64,000 nucleotides of DNA from CBDDCX01 sp965226925. Its GTDB lineage: Bacteria; Gemmatimonadota; Gemmatimonadetes; Longimicrobiales; Gaopeijiaceae. The stretch covers positions 1,054,001-1,118,000 of the forward strand of contig CBDDEN010000011.1 of the NCBI GenBank assembly GCA_965226925.1, written 5' to 3'. This document shows, piece by piece, positions 8,180 through 17,164 of this stretch. Both the position numbers and the translations under genes were made by a program. The stretch's first letter is position 1. Every line of letters begins with the position of its first letter. The notes under the pieces were generated by a model that worked only from the letters and a program-made list of their open reading frames with translations, had not been told where the DNA came from and searched no databases.

Positions 8180-8782
8180 ATGTCGTCACTGAGAATCGAA
8201 GAGCGGTTCGAGCTGGACGCCGAAGCGGACGAGGCCTGGGCCTACCTTACGCACCCGGAGCGGATCGTCGTGTGCCTGCCCGGCGCGGAACTCACCGAGG
8301 TCATCGACGAGCGGAACTACGCGGGGGGGGTCAAGGTGAAGCTCGGCTCCGTGGCCATGGAGTACCACGGAACGGTCAAATTCACCGAGATAGACGTGGA
8401 CCGACGCCTCATCCGGATGGAGGGCAAGGGAAGCGAGAAGCGGGGGGGCGGCAACGCCTCGCTCACCATGGAGAGCGAGGTGCACGAGTTGGAGGGAGGC
8501 CGTTCGGCCGTCACGGTCGTGGCCGACATCCAACTGGCCGGGAAGATCGTCCGCTTCGGAAGAGGCATGATCCAGGCGGTCACCGCACAGGTCTTCAAGG
8601 AGTTCACGGCCCGCCTCGCGGATGAGTTGGCGAGTCGGCCCGCGGGCGAGGCTGGGAGCTCGGTGGCAGCAGGAGACGCTCCAAGCGCCGCCGCCGGCCC
8701 TAGCCTGGAAGCGTTGCCTCTGCTCCCGCTGCTGCTCCGGTCGCTCCGATCGTGGCTCCGGCGACTCTTCGGAAAGGAGTAG
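8180..8782 (+). CDS. coxG: CoxG-like SRPBCC protein
   Basis: A 200-residue SRPBCC-fold protein of the CO dehydrogenase subunit G (CoxG) family: FELDAEADEAWAYLTHPERI at the start, CLPGAELTEV, and GKIVRFGRGMIQAVTAQVFKEF near residue 130-150, a strongly conserved CoxG stretch. A Ser/Ala-rich linker leads to an amphipathic C-terminal tail (LEALPLLPLLLRSLRSWLRRL), as in CoxG, which recruits CO dehydrogenase to the membrane. By analogy it would tether the hydroxylase encoded on the other strand to the respiratory chain. Its last 83 bases overlap the 3' end of the convergent coxE-like gene. Confidence 0.85.
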   Translation: MSSLRIEERFELDAEADEAWAYLTHPERIVVCLPGAELTEVIDERNYAGGVKVKLGSVAMEYHGTVKFTEIDVDRRLIRMEGKGSEKRGGGNASLTMESEVHELEGGRSAVTVVADIQLAGKIVRFGRGMIQAVTAQVFKEFTARLADELASRPAGEAGSSVAAGDAPSAAAGPSLEALPLLPLLLRSLRSWLRRLFGKE

Positions 8783-9980
8783 GGGGCAGCGTCAACGCCC
8801 GTGCCAGCTCGCGGAGGCTGCTCAGGCTGTGAACCGGCCGGAAATCGTCGACGTGGGGAAGGATGGCCTTGATGCCCTGCGCCTCCGCCCGGAATTCGTC
8901 GTAGCGAAGCAACGGATTCAGCCAGATGAGCCGGCGGCACGAACGGTGGAGTCGATCCATGGCCGCGCTCAAGCCCTCGGCCCCCTCCCTGTCCAACCCG
9001 TCGGTGATCAGAAGTACCACCGCTCCCTGCCCGAGCACCCGGCGGGACCACTGGCGGTTGAACTCCTCGATGCAGGCCCCGATACGCGTGCCACCGTCCC
9101 AGTCTTCGACGACGTGGCCGAGCCGGTCGAGGGCCACGTCCACGTCCCGGTGCTTGAGGTGGCGGGTGGCGTTGGTCAGGCGTGTCCCGAACAGGAACGT
9201 ATGGACGCGGTCTCTGTCGTTCGTCAGGGTGTGCAGAAAGTGCAGGAGCATGCGCGTATAGCCGGTCATCGAACCGGAGATGTCGCACAGGGCCACCAAG
9301 GCGGGTGGGCGCTGCCGCCGGGTGCGCCACTCCAAGGGGATGGTCGCGCCGCCCGCCCTGAGGGTTGCGCGATGGGTGCGACGAAGGTCCACCTCGGACC
9401 CCGACGAGTGCGGTCGCCGTCGTCGCGTCGGCAAGTCCCGGACGGGAAGGCGCATGTGCGCGATCGCGTCGCGCGCGGCCTCGATCTCGCTAACGGACAT
9501 CTGCTCGAAGTCCTTCTCGGACAGAGCCTCGCGCTCCGAATACGTCATCCGGGGGTCCACGTCGACGCTCTCCCGGTCCGCGTCTGCCGCCATGTCGCCC
9601 CCGGACCAAGCTTCGGCGAGACGCCTCTGAAGAGGTGGCCGCTCTGGTTCGGGCACCTTCGAGAAAGAGGGGAGTTCGTCCAAGACCGCGTTCGAGGGAG
9701 GGCGATCGGACCAGAACAACTTGAACGCTTCGAAGAATGTCAGCCGGTGCTCTCCACGCCTCACAAAGACCGCGTGGAGCGCCCAATAAAACTCGTCGGG
9801 GCGTGTGATGTCTACGGCGGCGAGAGCTCCCATGGCGTTCAGCACGTCGCCGGGACCGGACGGAAGGCCGGCCCGTCGGAGTAGTCGCGCGAAGTCGGTC
9901 ACCCGTCCCGCGAACCGATCCCCCCAGAGGGAAGCTTCTACGCCCGACTCGGCGGGACGGGAGCGTCCGGGGTCAGCCAA
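8700..9980 (-). CDS. coxE: CoxE-like VWA-domain protein
   Basis: About 426 residues. The body matches the CoxE family of von Willebrand A proteins: an N-terminal DFARLLRRAGLPSGPGDVL helix, then the MIDAS-containing ALCDISGSMTGYTRMLLHFLH, and VVLLITDGLDRE. Together with the MoxR ATPase upstream it should form the AAA+/VWA pair that in Oligotropha CoxD/CoxE matures the Mo-Cu site; here it more likely helps cofactor or metal insertion. The start is uncertain: TTG 9980 overlaps the moxR stop, ATG 10031 lies deeper in moxR, and GTG 9902 sits just before the conserved region. The C-terminus (about 28 residues) is Ala/Gly-rich and overlaps coxG on the other strand. Confidence 0.83.
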   Translation of the reverse strand: MADPGRSRPAESGVEASLWGDRFAGRVTDFARLLRRAGLPSGPGDVLNAMGALAAVDITRPDEFYWALHAVFVRRGEHRLTFFEAFKLFWSDRPPSNAVLDELPSFSKVPEPERPPLQRRLAEAWSGGDMAADADRESVDVDPRMTYSEREALSEKDFEQMSVSEIEAARDAIAHMRLPVRDLPTRRRRPHSSGSEVDLRRTHRATLRAGGATIPLEWRTRRQRPPALVALCDISGSMTGYTRMLLHFLHTLTNDRDRVHTFLFGTRLTNATRHLKHRDVDVALDRLGHVVEDWDGGTRIGACIEEFNRQWSRRVLGQGAVVLLITDGLDREGAEGLSAAMDRLHRSCRRLIWLNPLLRYDEFRAEAQGIKAILPHVDDFRPVHSLSSLRELARALTLPPTPFRRVAGATIGATGAAAGAEATLPG

Positions 9981-10881
9981 CTTCCTGCAGGATGGCCGCG
10001 ACCGGCTCACCGCGCACCCGTGCCAGGTCATCCTCGTACTTGAGAAGCACTCCCAGCGTCTCGTTGACGACCTCGTGGTCCAGGCTCGACCGGCCCAAGG
10101 TCAACAACGCCCGTGTCCAGTCGATGGACTCGGCCAGACCTGGCAGCTTGAAGAGGTCTTCCTGGCGCAAGCGCTGGACGAAGCCCACTACCTGCCGTGT
10201 GAACTCCTCTCCGGCCTCCGGAACGCGTAGCGCGACGATCTCCGTCTCCCGATCTCTCGTCGGATAGTCGATCCAGTGATAGAAGCATCGACGCTTGAGC
10301 GCGTCGTGGATCTCGCGCGTCCGATTGGAGGTGATGATCACCACCGGCGGCTCCTTCGCCTTGATCGTCCCCACCTCGGGCACGGTGATCTGGAAGTCGG
10401 AGAGCATTTCCAGGAGGAACGCCTCGAACGGCTCATCCGTGCGATCCAGTTCGTCGATGAGGAGAACCGGGGGGCCTCCGGGGTGGGGAGCAAGCGCCTC
10501 GAGCAGCGGCCGGCGGATCAAGAACTCGTCGGAGAACACGTCGGACTCGAGGCGTGCGCGGTCCGTCACGCCCGCCGCTTCGGCGATGCGGATCTCGATC
10601 ATCTGGCGAGCGTAGTTCCACTCATAAACGGCGGACGACACGTCGAGACCCTCGTAACACTGCAGGCGAATCAGGCGGCGGCCGAGTCCCGAGGCCAGGA
10701 CCTTTCCCACCTCTGTCTTCCCTACCCCGGCCTCTCCCTCCAGGAAGAGCGGCCTGCCCAGACGCAACGACAGGTAGACCGCCGTCGCGAGAGATCGGTC
10801 GGCGACGTAGCGCTCCCCATGAAGGAGCGAGAGGGTCTCCTCGACCGAATCGGGGACGGGAACGCGCTTCTCTATGCGCAC
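9973..10881 (-). CDS. coxD: MoxR-family AAA+ ATPase (CoxD-like)
   Basis: A 302-residue MoxR ATPase. Walker A is GEAGVGKTEVGK (about residues 50-61), Walker B is LLIDELDR, sensor 1 is IITSNRTREI, and DALKRRCFYHWIDYP holds the conserved Arg/His region. The CoxD branch partners a VWA protein and remodels the molybdenum enzyme during active-site assembly. It starts at GTG 10881, overlapping the coxM stop by 10 bases, and its own stop overlaps the coxE-like start region, so coxM, moxR and coxE are tightly coupled. Confidence 0.9.
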   Translation of the reverse strand: MRIEKRVPVPDSVEETLSLLHGERYVADRSLATAVYLSLRLGRPLFLEGEAGVGKTEVGKVLASGLGRRLIRLQCYEGLDVSSAVYEWNYARQMIEIRIAEAAGVTDRARLESDVFSDEFLIRRPLLEALAPHPGGPPVLLIDELDRTDEPFEAFLLEMLSDFQITVPEVGTIKAKEPPVVIITSNRTREIHDALKRRCFYHWIDYPTRDRETEIVALRVPEAGEEFTRQVVGFVQRLRQEDLFKLPGLAESIDWTRALLTLGRSSLDHEVVNETLGVLLKYEDDLARVRGEPVAAILQEVG

Positions 10882-11666
10882 GCCTCCACCGCGCGGCGAG
10901 CCATGACCGATACCAGGTGCGCGCGGTACTCGGCGCTCGCGTCCGTGTCGGAGACCAGACCGTCCTGGTCCAAACCGATGCCGTCGAGCGCACCCGGCGA
11001 GAAGTCGGCGGCGAGCGCTTCTTCCAGGGCGGACGCACGGAAGACGTTGTACCCGGCCCCCGACACGGCGACCCGCACGCCCGTGCTCCCTTTGGCCACC
11101 ATGACGCCGGCGATGGCGTACTTCGAGGCGGGATTCGGAAACTTGGCGTACGCCGCCCGCTCCGGGATCGGGAAGCGCACCGACGTGATGATCTCGTCAT
11201 CTTCCAGGGGAGTCTCGAACATGCCGACGAAGAAGTCGTCGGCGGCGATCTCTCGGCGATCGGTCACGACCGTGGCGCCTAGCGCCACCAGAGCGGCCGG
11301 GTAGTCGGCCGCGGGATCGCTATGCGCGACCGAACCGCCCAGCGTGCCGCGGTTGCGCACCTGAGGGTCTCCGATCTCTCCGGCCAGGGCGGCGAGCGCG
11401 GGAATCGCACCCCGCACCTCGGCGGAGCGACTCACGTCGGAGTGGGTCATCCCGGCTCCGATCGACAGCGTGTCGCCGTCGACCTGGATCCCCCGGAGCT
11501 CCTCCAAGCCCGCCAGAGAGATCACATCGCTCGGCGCGGCCATGTCCAGCTTCATGATAGGGAGCAGGCTCTGGCCACCGGCCAGGAACTTGCCGGCGTC
11601 GGACCCTCTGATGGCCTGCTGGGCCTCGGCCAACGTGCCGGGGCGATGGAACGCGAAGTTATCCAT
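10872..11666 (-). CDS. coxM: FAD-binding medium subunit of a molybdenum hydroxylase (CoxM/CutM-like)
   Basis: A 264-residue FAD-binding subunit. The FAD pyrophosphate motifs are FLAGGQSLLPIMKLDMAAP and RGTLGGSVAHSDPAADYPA, both diagnostic of the CoxM/NdhF/HcrB family; a C-terminal CO-dehydrogenase flavoprotein domain follows. It passes electrons from the Fe-S subunit to the acceptor (quinone or O2). I start at ATG 11666 (MDNFAFHRPGTLAEA), which overlaps the large-subunit stop by 8 bases; the upstream open frame belongs to coxL. It is slightly shorter than typical CoxM (about 285). Confidence 0.9.
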   Translation of the reverse strand: MDNFAFHRPGTLAEAQQAIRGSDAGKFLAGGQSLLPIMKLDMAAPSDVISLAGLEELRGIQVDGDTLSIGAGMTHSDVSRSAEVRGAIPALAALAGEIGDPQVRNRGTLGGSVAHSDPAADYPAALVALGATVVTDRREIAADDFFVGMFETPLEDDEIITSVRFPIPERAAYAKFPNPASKYAIAGVMVAKGSTGVRVAVSGAGYNVFRASALEEALAADFSPGALDGIGLDQDGLVSDTDASAEYRAHLVSVMARRAVEACA

Positions 11667-14046
11667 GGTCTTCCCCTCGGTTGGCGGCCGGCGCGTCCCG
11701 GATCGCGCGCCACACGCGCTCCGGGGTCGCCGGCATGTCCATGTGCTCGACGCCCAAATGGGCCAGGGCGTCGACGACGGCATTGATGACGGCAGGTGGC
11801 ACTCCGATGGCGCCTACCTCACCGACACCCTTCACCCCCAAAGGATTGTGGGTGCAGTGGGTGATGTTGTGTCCCGTCTTGAAGAAGGGCAGATCGGCGG
11901 CCCGCGGCATCGTGTAGTTCATATACGACCCGGTGATCAACTGTCCGTCGTCGTCGTACTTGCAGTCTTCCAGGAGCGCCTGCCCGATCCCGTGAGCCAG
12001 ACCTCCGTGCAGCTGGCCCTCCACGATCATCGGGTTGATGATCCGCCCCACGTCGTCCGCGCACGATATGGCCACCAGGTCCACGACTCCGGTCTCCGGG
12101 TCGATCTCCACCTCCGCCACGTGGGCCCCAGCCGGATACGTGAAGTTGCCGGGGTCGTAGAACGCCGTCTCGTCCAGGCCCGGTTCGAGACCCTCCGGGT
12201 AGTTGTGTGGCACGTAGGCAGCGAAGGCGACATCCCCGATCCCCACCGACTTGTCGGTACCCGCCACCGTAAAGGTCCCATCTGCGAACAGTACGTCCGC
12301 CTCATCGGCCTCCATGAGATGGGCGGCGATCTTCATGCCCTTCGTGACGATCTTCTCGGCGGCCTTGTGAATCGCCGAGCCACCGACGGCCAGCGAGCGG
12401 GAGCCATACGTACCCATTCCGAATGGAATCTCCCCGGTGTCTCCGTGCACGACCTCCACCTGGTCGAACGCCACGCCCAAACTCTCGGCAACCAGCTGCG
12501 CGAAAGCGGTCTCGTGACCCTGGCCGTGGCTGTGGCTCCCGGTGAAGACCGTCACGCTGCCGGTCGGGTGCATCCGCACCTGCCCGACCTCGTAGAGCCC
12601 TGCGCGAGCACCGAGAGCGCCCGCAACGGCGGACGGAGCGGCGCCGCACGCCTCCACGAAGGTCGAGAGGCCGATTCCTCTCAGCTTGCCCTTCGCGCTC
12701 GATTCTTCCTTCCTCGCCTCGAAGCCCGCCCAGTCGGATAGGTCGAGCACGAGATCCAACGTGCCTTCGTAGTCCCCAATGTCGTACTCGAGCGCAACCG
12801 GTGTCTGATAAGGGAACTGGTCGGGCCGAATGAAGTTCTTCCGTCGAATCTCCACCGGATCGATGCCGAGTTTTCGTGCAGCCACATCGACCAGACGCTC
12901 CAGCATGAAGGAAGCTTCCGGACGCCCGGCTCCGCGGACGGCGTCCACGGGCACGGTGTTGGTGAAGATCCCCTTAACCTCGCTGTAGATGGCGGGCGTG
13001 GAGTAACAGCCGGAGAAGACGGGAGCGTACATCCACGTCGGCACCGCGGCCCCGAAGGTCGATAGGTAGGCTCCCAGATTGGCGAGCGTGTGGACCCGTA
13101 GCCCCAGGAACCGTCCCTCGTCGTCCAGGGCCAACTCCGCACGCGTCACGTGGTCGCGACCGTGGGCGTCGGACATGAACGACTCGGACCGCTCGGCAGT
13201 CCACTTCACGGGCCGCCCGATCTTGATCGACGACCACATGGCGATGACCTCTTCCGGATAGTGGAAGATCTTCGATCCGAAGCCTCCGCCCACATCGTGA
13301 GACACCACGCGAAGCTTGTGCTCGGGAATGTGCAGCACGAAGGCTCCCATGAGCAGGCGGATCACGTGCGGATTCTGCGTGGTCGTGTAGAGCGTGTATG
13401 CGTCCCGCGCCGCCTCGTAGTCACCGATGGCCACTCGAGGCTCGATCGCGTTTGGGATCAGCCGGTTTTGCACGATGTCGAGCGACACGACATGTGGCGC
13501 CCCCTCGAAGGCCGCCTCGGTGGCCGCCTTGTCCCCAAGCTCCCAGTCGAAGCAGACGTTGCCTGCCGCTTCGTCCCAGACCAGGGGTGCACCCTCGGCT
13601 ACAGCCTGCTGCGACGACACGACGACAGGAAGGCCCTCGTACGAGACGTCGACGAGGGCCGCGGCCTCTTTCGCCTGGGTCTTGGTCTCGGCGACGACCA
13701 CCGCGACGATGTCACCGACGTGGCGCACTCTACCGACGGCCAACGCAGGGTGTCCCGGCTCCACCATCGGTGTGCCGTCCTTGTTCGTGATACCCCAGCC
13801 GCACGGCACGCCACCCACACCGTCGGCCGCCATGTCGGCTCCCGTGAACACCGCCACCACACCCGGAGCGGAGGCGGCCTCGGCCGCATCCACGGCCGAT
13901 ATGCTCGCGTGTGCCTCGGGTGACCGAATCATGCATGCGTAGAGCTGGCCCGGCCGGTTGATATCGTCCGTATACCGGCCCTTGCCGGTCAGAAAGCGGC
14001 GGTCTTCCTTTCGCCGTACGGCGACCCCGATTCCGTTCTCCGCCAT
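11659..14046 (-). CDS. coxL: Molybdopterin-binding large subunit, form II CoxL / xanthine-dehydrogenase family
   Basis: A 795-residue large subunit. It begins GVAVRRKEDRRFLTGKGRYTDD, the family start. The moco-binding glycine stretch is DVGGGFGSK (about residues 251-259), and the base glutamate lies in GVKGVGEVGAIG near residue 740. The active-site loop reads DAVRGAGR (368-375): this is the form II/AYRGAGR type, and it lacks the Cys of the AYxCSFR loop that holds copper in true aerobic CO dehydrogenase. So it is a molybdenum hydroxylase of unknown substrate (for example purines, aldehydes or aromatic N-heterocycles), with CO unlikely. Start ATG 14046 follows the small-subunit stop by one base. 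Confidence 0.9.
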   Translation of the reverse strand: MAENGIGVAVRRKEDRRFLTGKGRYTDDINRPGQLYACMIRSPEAHASISAVDAAEAASAPGVVAVFTGADMAADGVGGVPCGWGITNKDGTPMVEPGHPALAVGRVRHVGDIVAVVVAETKTQAKEAAALVDVSYEGLPVVVSSQQAVAEGAPLVWDEAAGNVCFDWELGDKAATEAAFEGAPHVVSLDIVQNRLIPNAIEPRVAIGDYEAARDAYTLYTTTQNPHVIRLLMGAFVLHIPEHKLRVVSHDVGGGFGSKIFHYPEEVIAMWSSIKIGRPVKWTAERSESFMSDAHGRDHVTRAELALDDEGRFLGLRVHTLANLGAYLSTFGAAVPTWMYAPVFSGCYSTPAIYSEVKGIFTNTVPVDAVRGAGRPEASFMLERLVDVAARKLGIDPVEIRRKNFIRPDQFPYQTPVALEYDIGDYEGTLDLVLDLSDWAGFEARKEESSAKGKLRGIGLSTFVEACGAAPSAVAGALGARAGLYEVGQVRMHPTGSVTVFTGSHSHGQGHETAFAQLVAESLGVAFDQVEVVHGDTGEIPFGMGTYGSRSLAVGGSAIHKAAEKIVTKGMKIAAHLMEADEADVLFADGTFTVAGTDKSVGIGDVAFAAYVPHNYPEGLEPGLDETAFYDPGNFTYPAGAHVAEVEIDPETGVVDLVAISCADDVGRIINPMIVEGQLHGGLAHGIGQALLEDCKYDDDGQLITGSYMNYTMPRAADLPFFKTGHNITHCTHNPLGVKGVGEVGAIGVPPAVINAVVDALAHLGVEHMDMPATPERVWRAIRDAPAANRGEDHG

Positions 14047-14047
14047 G

Positions 14048-14515
14048 TCAGCCTCCCATCTCGGAAGCCGCGGCCTGCACGGCTTTCACGATGTTGTGGT
14101 AGCCGGTGCACCGGCAGAGGTTGCCCTCCAACCACTCGCGCACGTCGCCTTCGGAGGGGGAGGGATTGACGCTCACCAAGTCGAGGCTGCTCATCACCAT
14201 GCCGGGGGTGCAGAAACCGCACTGGAGGCCGTGATGCTCCTTGAAGGCCTCCTGCATGGGATGGAGCGCTCCGTTCGTCGCGACCCCTTCGATGGTCGTG
14301 ACTTCGGCGCCGTCGGCCTCGACCGCCAACATGGTGCAGCTCTTGACCGACTTGCCTCCGACGTGCACGACGCAAGCCCCACACTGGCTCGTGTCGCACC
14401 CGACATGGGTTCCGGTGAGCGTGAGGGTCTCGCGCAGATAGTCGACAAGGAGAGTGCGCTCCTGGACCTCGTGCGAGACCGCTTGCCCGTTGACCTGCAT
14501 GGAAACGACTGGCAT
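14048..14515 (-). CDS. coxS: [2Fe-2S] small subunit of a molybdenum hydroxylase (CoxS-like)
   Basis: A 155-residue iron-sulfur subunit with both [2Fe-2S] clusters visible: plant-ferredoxin type GCDTSQCGACVVHVGG plus a later Cys (SC in VKSCTML), and the proximal cluster LQCGFCTPGM...GNLCRCTGYHNIV. It carries electrons from the molybdenum site to FAD. ATG 14515 has AGGGAG at good spacing and gives the standard N-terminus (MPVVSMQVNGQAV); the frame upstream to 14545 is probably untranslated. This is the first gene of the minus-strand order small-large-medium-moxR-coxE. Confidence 0.93.
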   Translation of the reverse strand: MPVVSMQVNGQAVSHEVQERTLLVDYLRETLTLTGTHVGCDTSQCGACVVHVGGKSVKSCTMLAVEADGAEVTTIEGVATNGALHPMQEAFKEHHGLQCGFCTPGMVMSSLDLVSVNPSPSEGDVREWLEGNLCRCTGYHNIVKAVQAAASEMGG

Positions 14516-14612
14516 GAACGGCTCCCTGTGAGGGAGAAGGACCACGGCCGGTCCCGATGGGATCCGGCCGCGAAGTGGAACGAGGTCAGGATGGGGCGCG
14601 GAAAAGGCGCGG

Positions 14613-16079
14613 TCAAGCCGTGGCGGAGCGACTGCTTCCCGCGCTGAGGCTGAGGGCCTCGAGGGCCCCCAACAGCTCCTCGGCGACGAAGGGCTTTTTC
14701 AGGAAGGCGATCTCGTAACTCTGACAGAGAAGGAACTCCTCTTCGTCCAGAGTAGCGCCGCTCATCACGACCGCACCGGCGTTCTCGAACTCCTTGATCA
14801 GGTCCACGGCGAAGCCTACGCCTTCCCCGTCCGGGAGGATGTGATCGAACAGGAGAACGTCGGGCGCCGACTCCGACACCATCTGCCGCGCTCTCTCGAC
14901 GGTCGAGGCGAGCCGGACCTCGTGACCCTCCTCGACGAGGACGCGTTTGATCCAGTCGAGGAGCGCCTCGTTGTCGTCCACCGCGAGCACCTTCATCGGG
15001 GCCATCTCGAGGCGCTGCGCGCCGCCCGAGGCGACGAGCGTCAGGTGGTCGCCCTCCTCGTGGAGATCTACGGTGACGTTGGCACCCGGCGCCACCTGTC
15101 CGTTGGCGACCATAGCGGCCAGGGGCTGCGTCAAGTGCCTGTGGATGGTGCGACGTAGCTCGCGAGCACCGTATTCCATGCTCGTCCCCTTGTCGAGCAT
15201 GAAGAACCGGGCGGCCGGCGCGACCTCGATCTCGAAAGAACGGTTGCCGAGGCGGCTCTGAACGTGACGCTGCAGGTCCGTTACGTGGTGCTCGAGGATC
15301 GCTACCAACGACTCGTTGCCCAGGGGGCGGTACGTGATGACGGCGTCGATCCGGTTCACGAACTCCGGCGAGAAATGACGCCGAACGGCACGCAGTCCCA
15401 CCCGCTCCAGATGTGCCGCGAGCTCCGGTCCGGGTCGCCGCTGATGGGTGTCGAAGCCCAGCCCCGGCTGGATCTCGGCCAGCATGTCGCGGGCACCGAG
15501 ATTACTCGTGAGGAAGATGATCGCCTGCTCGAAATCCACTTCCGACCCGTCACCGAGCCTCAGGGTCGCCTTGTCGAGCACGCCGAGCAGCAGTTGGGCG
15601 AGCGAAGGGGCGGCTTTTTCTATCTCGTCGAAGAGGACCAGGGTAAGATCACACCGGTCGCTGGCCGACGTGTCCAGGATGTCCTATGTCAGCCTCGGCT
15701 CCGTTTGCGCGTGCCCCACGTACCCGGGTGGGGCGCCGATGAGCTTGGCCACCTCGTGCTCGTGCTGGAACTCACCGCAGTCGATCTTCACGATTCGGCG
15801 CACGTCCCCGTGGAGCACCTCGGCCAGCGCCTCCACGGTGCGGGTCTTGCCGGTGCCGGTCGGCCCGAGAAGGAGGAATACGCCGACCGGCCGGCCGTCG
15901 GGCGCGAGGCCCGACTGATGGAGTTGAATGCTCGGGACGATGTGTTCCAGCGCATGCGCCTGCCCGACGACTTTGCTCGAAAGGAGACCGATCAACTCGT
16001 CGGTCCGGCTCGGGCGCTCGATGTGATCGCCGGTCACGACGTCTTTCGCTCCGGTCGCGTCATCAGTCATCCCACTCAA
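14613..16079 (-). pseudogene. ClpB/ClpA-type AAA+ module fused to a response-regulator receiver domain, interrupted by one in-frame TAG
   Basis: Two frames (15684-16079 and 14613-15581) are in the same reading frame, and the 100 bases between them translate without other stops once TAG 15684-15686 is ignored. The joined 487-residue product is a D2-like Clp ATPase: Walker A LGPTGTGKTRT, GAPPGYVG pore-side motif, Walker B LVLFDEIEKA (in the bridging part), sensor FLTSNLGA, FVNRID and GARELRR. After the small domain comes a complete REC domain: AVDDNE, LLFDHILPDG with the phospho-acceptor Asp, and FLKKPF. The TAG stands where Clp proteins have a polar residue after RLT, fitting CAG or GAG changed by one base. 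A chaperone ATPase with its own receiver domain would be signal-controlled. Options: real nonsense mutation, readthrough, or a sequence error. Confidence 0.78.
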
Positions 16080-16099
16080 TTCGACTCTCCGTCAAGGAA

Positions 16100-16975
16100 T
16101 TACGCGCCAGCGCTCGATGACTCCTGTCCGGCACCCGTCTCTACGCTGGCCCCGACCAAGTTTCCCCACTCCGTCCACGACCCGTCGTAGTTCTTGATGT
16201 CACCATACCCCAGTAGGTACTTCAGCACGAACCACGAGTGACTGCTGCGCTCGCCGATACGGCAGTAGGTGATGATGGGCCGTCGTCCCGTGATTCCACG
16301 ATCGCCATACACCGTGGCAAGCTCGTCCCGCGATTTGAACGTACCGTCCTCGTCGTTGACCGCCATGCCCCAAGGGATGTTGGAGGCACCGGGGATGTGT
16401 CCACCTCGCTGGCAGGTCTCCGGGAGGCCGGGAGGAGCCAGTATCTCGCCACTGAACTCGGCGGGACTCCGGACGTCCACGAGCTCGACCGCGTCATCGT
16501 CGACCTGTGATTGCACTTCGGGCAGGAAGGCCCTGAGGGTGAGATCGGCCTCCTTGGCCTGATACCCAGTGGGAGTCACCGACGCAACGTCGGTGACCAT
16601 TTCGCGACCCTCCGCCAACCACTTCTTGCGGCCGCCGTCCATGAGGCGCACGTCCTCATGACCGTAGATCTTCAGCTGCCAGAAGGCCCACGCGGCGAAC
16701 CAGTTGTTGCTGTCCCCGTAGAGGACGACCGTCGAATCGGGGGCGATACCGGAGTTCGACAACAGGGTCTCGAGGTCGCCCTTGGACAGGATATCGCGCC
16801 GGACCTGGTCGGCGAGCTGCGTCTTCCAGCTCCAACCGACGGCGCCGGGTAGATGGCCCTGATCGTAGAGTTCCGTATCGACGTTGACCTCGACGACCGT
16901 AACCGCCGGGTCGGCCGAACGATCGTCCACCCAGTCGGTGGTGACGAGGACTTCGGGGTGTGCGTAATCGGACAT
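16100..16975 (-). CDS. Thiosulfate sulfurtransferase, tandem rhodanese
   Basis: A 291-residue protein with two rhodanese domains. The N-terminal inactive domain has VEVNVDTELYDQGHLPGAVGW; the C-terminal active domain has VELVDVRSPAEFSGE and the active-site loop YCRIGERSSHSWFVL, the loop type of the actinobacterial/cyanobacterial CysA rhodaneses, with the catalytic Cys. It transfers sulfane sulfur from thiosulfate to an acceptor. ATG 16975 follows AGGAGG with ideal spacing; the upstream frame to 17050 is not needed. It could serve Fe-S or molybdenum-cofactor sulfuration in this neighbourhood, but that is only a guess from position. Confidence 0.92.
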   Translation of the reverse strand: MSDYAHPEVLVTTDWVDDRSADPAVTVVEVNVDTELYDQGHLPGAVGWSWKTQLADQVRRDILSKGDLETLLSNSGIAPDSTVVLYGDSNNWFAAWAFWQLKIYGHEDVRLMDGGRKKWLAEGREMVTDVASVTPTGYQAKEADLTLRAFLPEVQSQVDDDAVELVDVRSPAEFSGEILAPPGLPETCQRGGHIPGASNIPWGMAVNDEDGTFKSRDELATVYGDRGITGRRPIITYCRIGERSSHSWFVLKYLLGYGDIKNYDGSWTEWGNLVGASVETGAGQESSSAGA

Positions 16976-17120
16976 GGTGGGCCTCCTGGGAAGAACCGAT
17001 GGGTAGAGGGCCGGAGCGCGCCGGACCGCTTTTAATGCGAAACCCTGCACGCCATCGCATTAGTTCCGATCATACGCCTGGGAGCTGAAAAAGGAAACCG
17101 GAAAACAGAGGGGGGCACTC

Positions 17121-17150
17121 GACCTGTCGCCCCTTCCGGAGCGACAGGTC
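17121..17150. repeat. Perfect hairpin upstream of the rhodanese gene
   Basis: Ten-base perfect arms (GACCTGTCGC and its complement) with a 10-base loop. It sits 146 bases upstream of the rhodanese start and just outside the MITE-like element. It could end transcripts coming from the ribonucleotide reductase gene or act in the rhodanese leader. There is no adjacent T tract. Confidence 0.45.
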
Positions 17151-17164
17151 CAATGGGGTCAGCT

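Noticed and set aside
11659..14046. True aerobic CO dehydrogenase (form I CoxL)
   Set aside because: The active-site loop reads DAVRGAGR; the copper-binding cysteine loop is missing although the maturation genes coxD, coxE and coxG are present.
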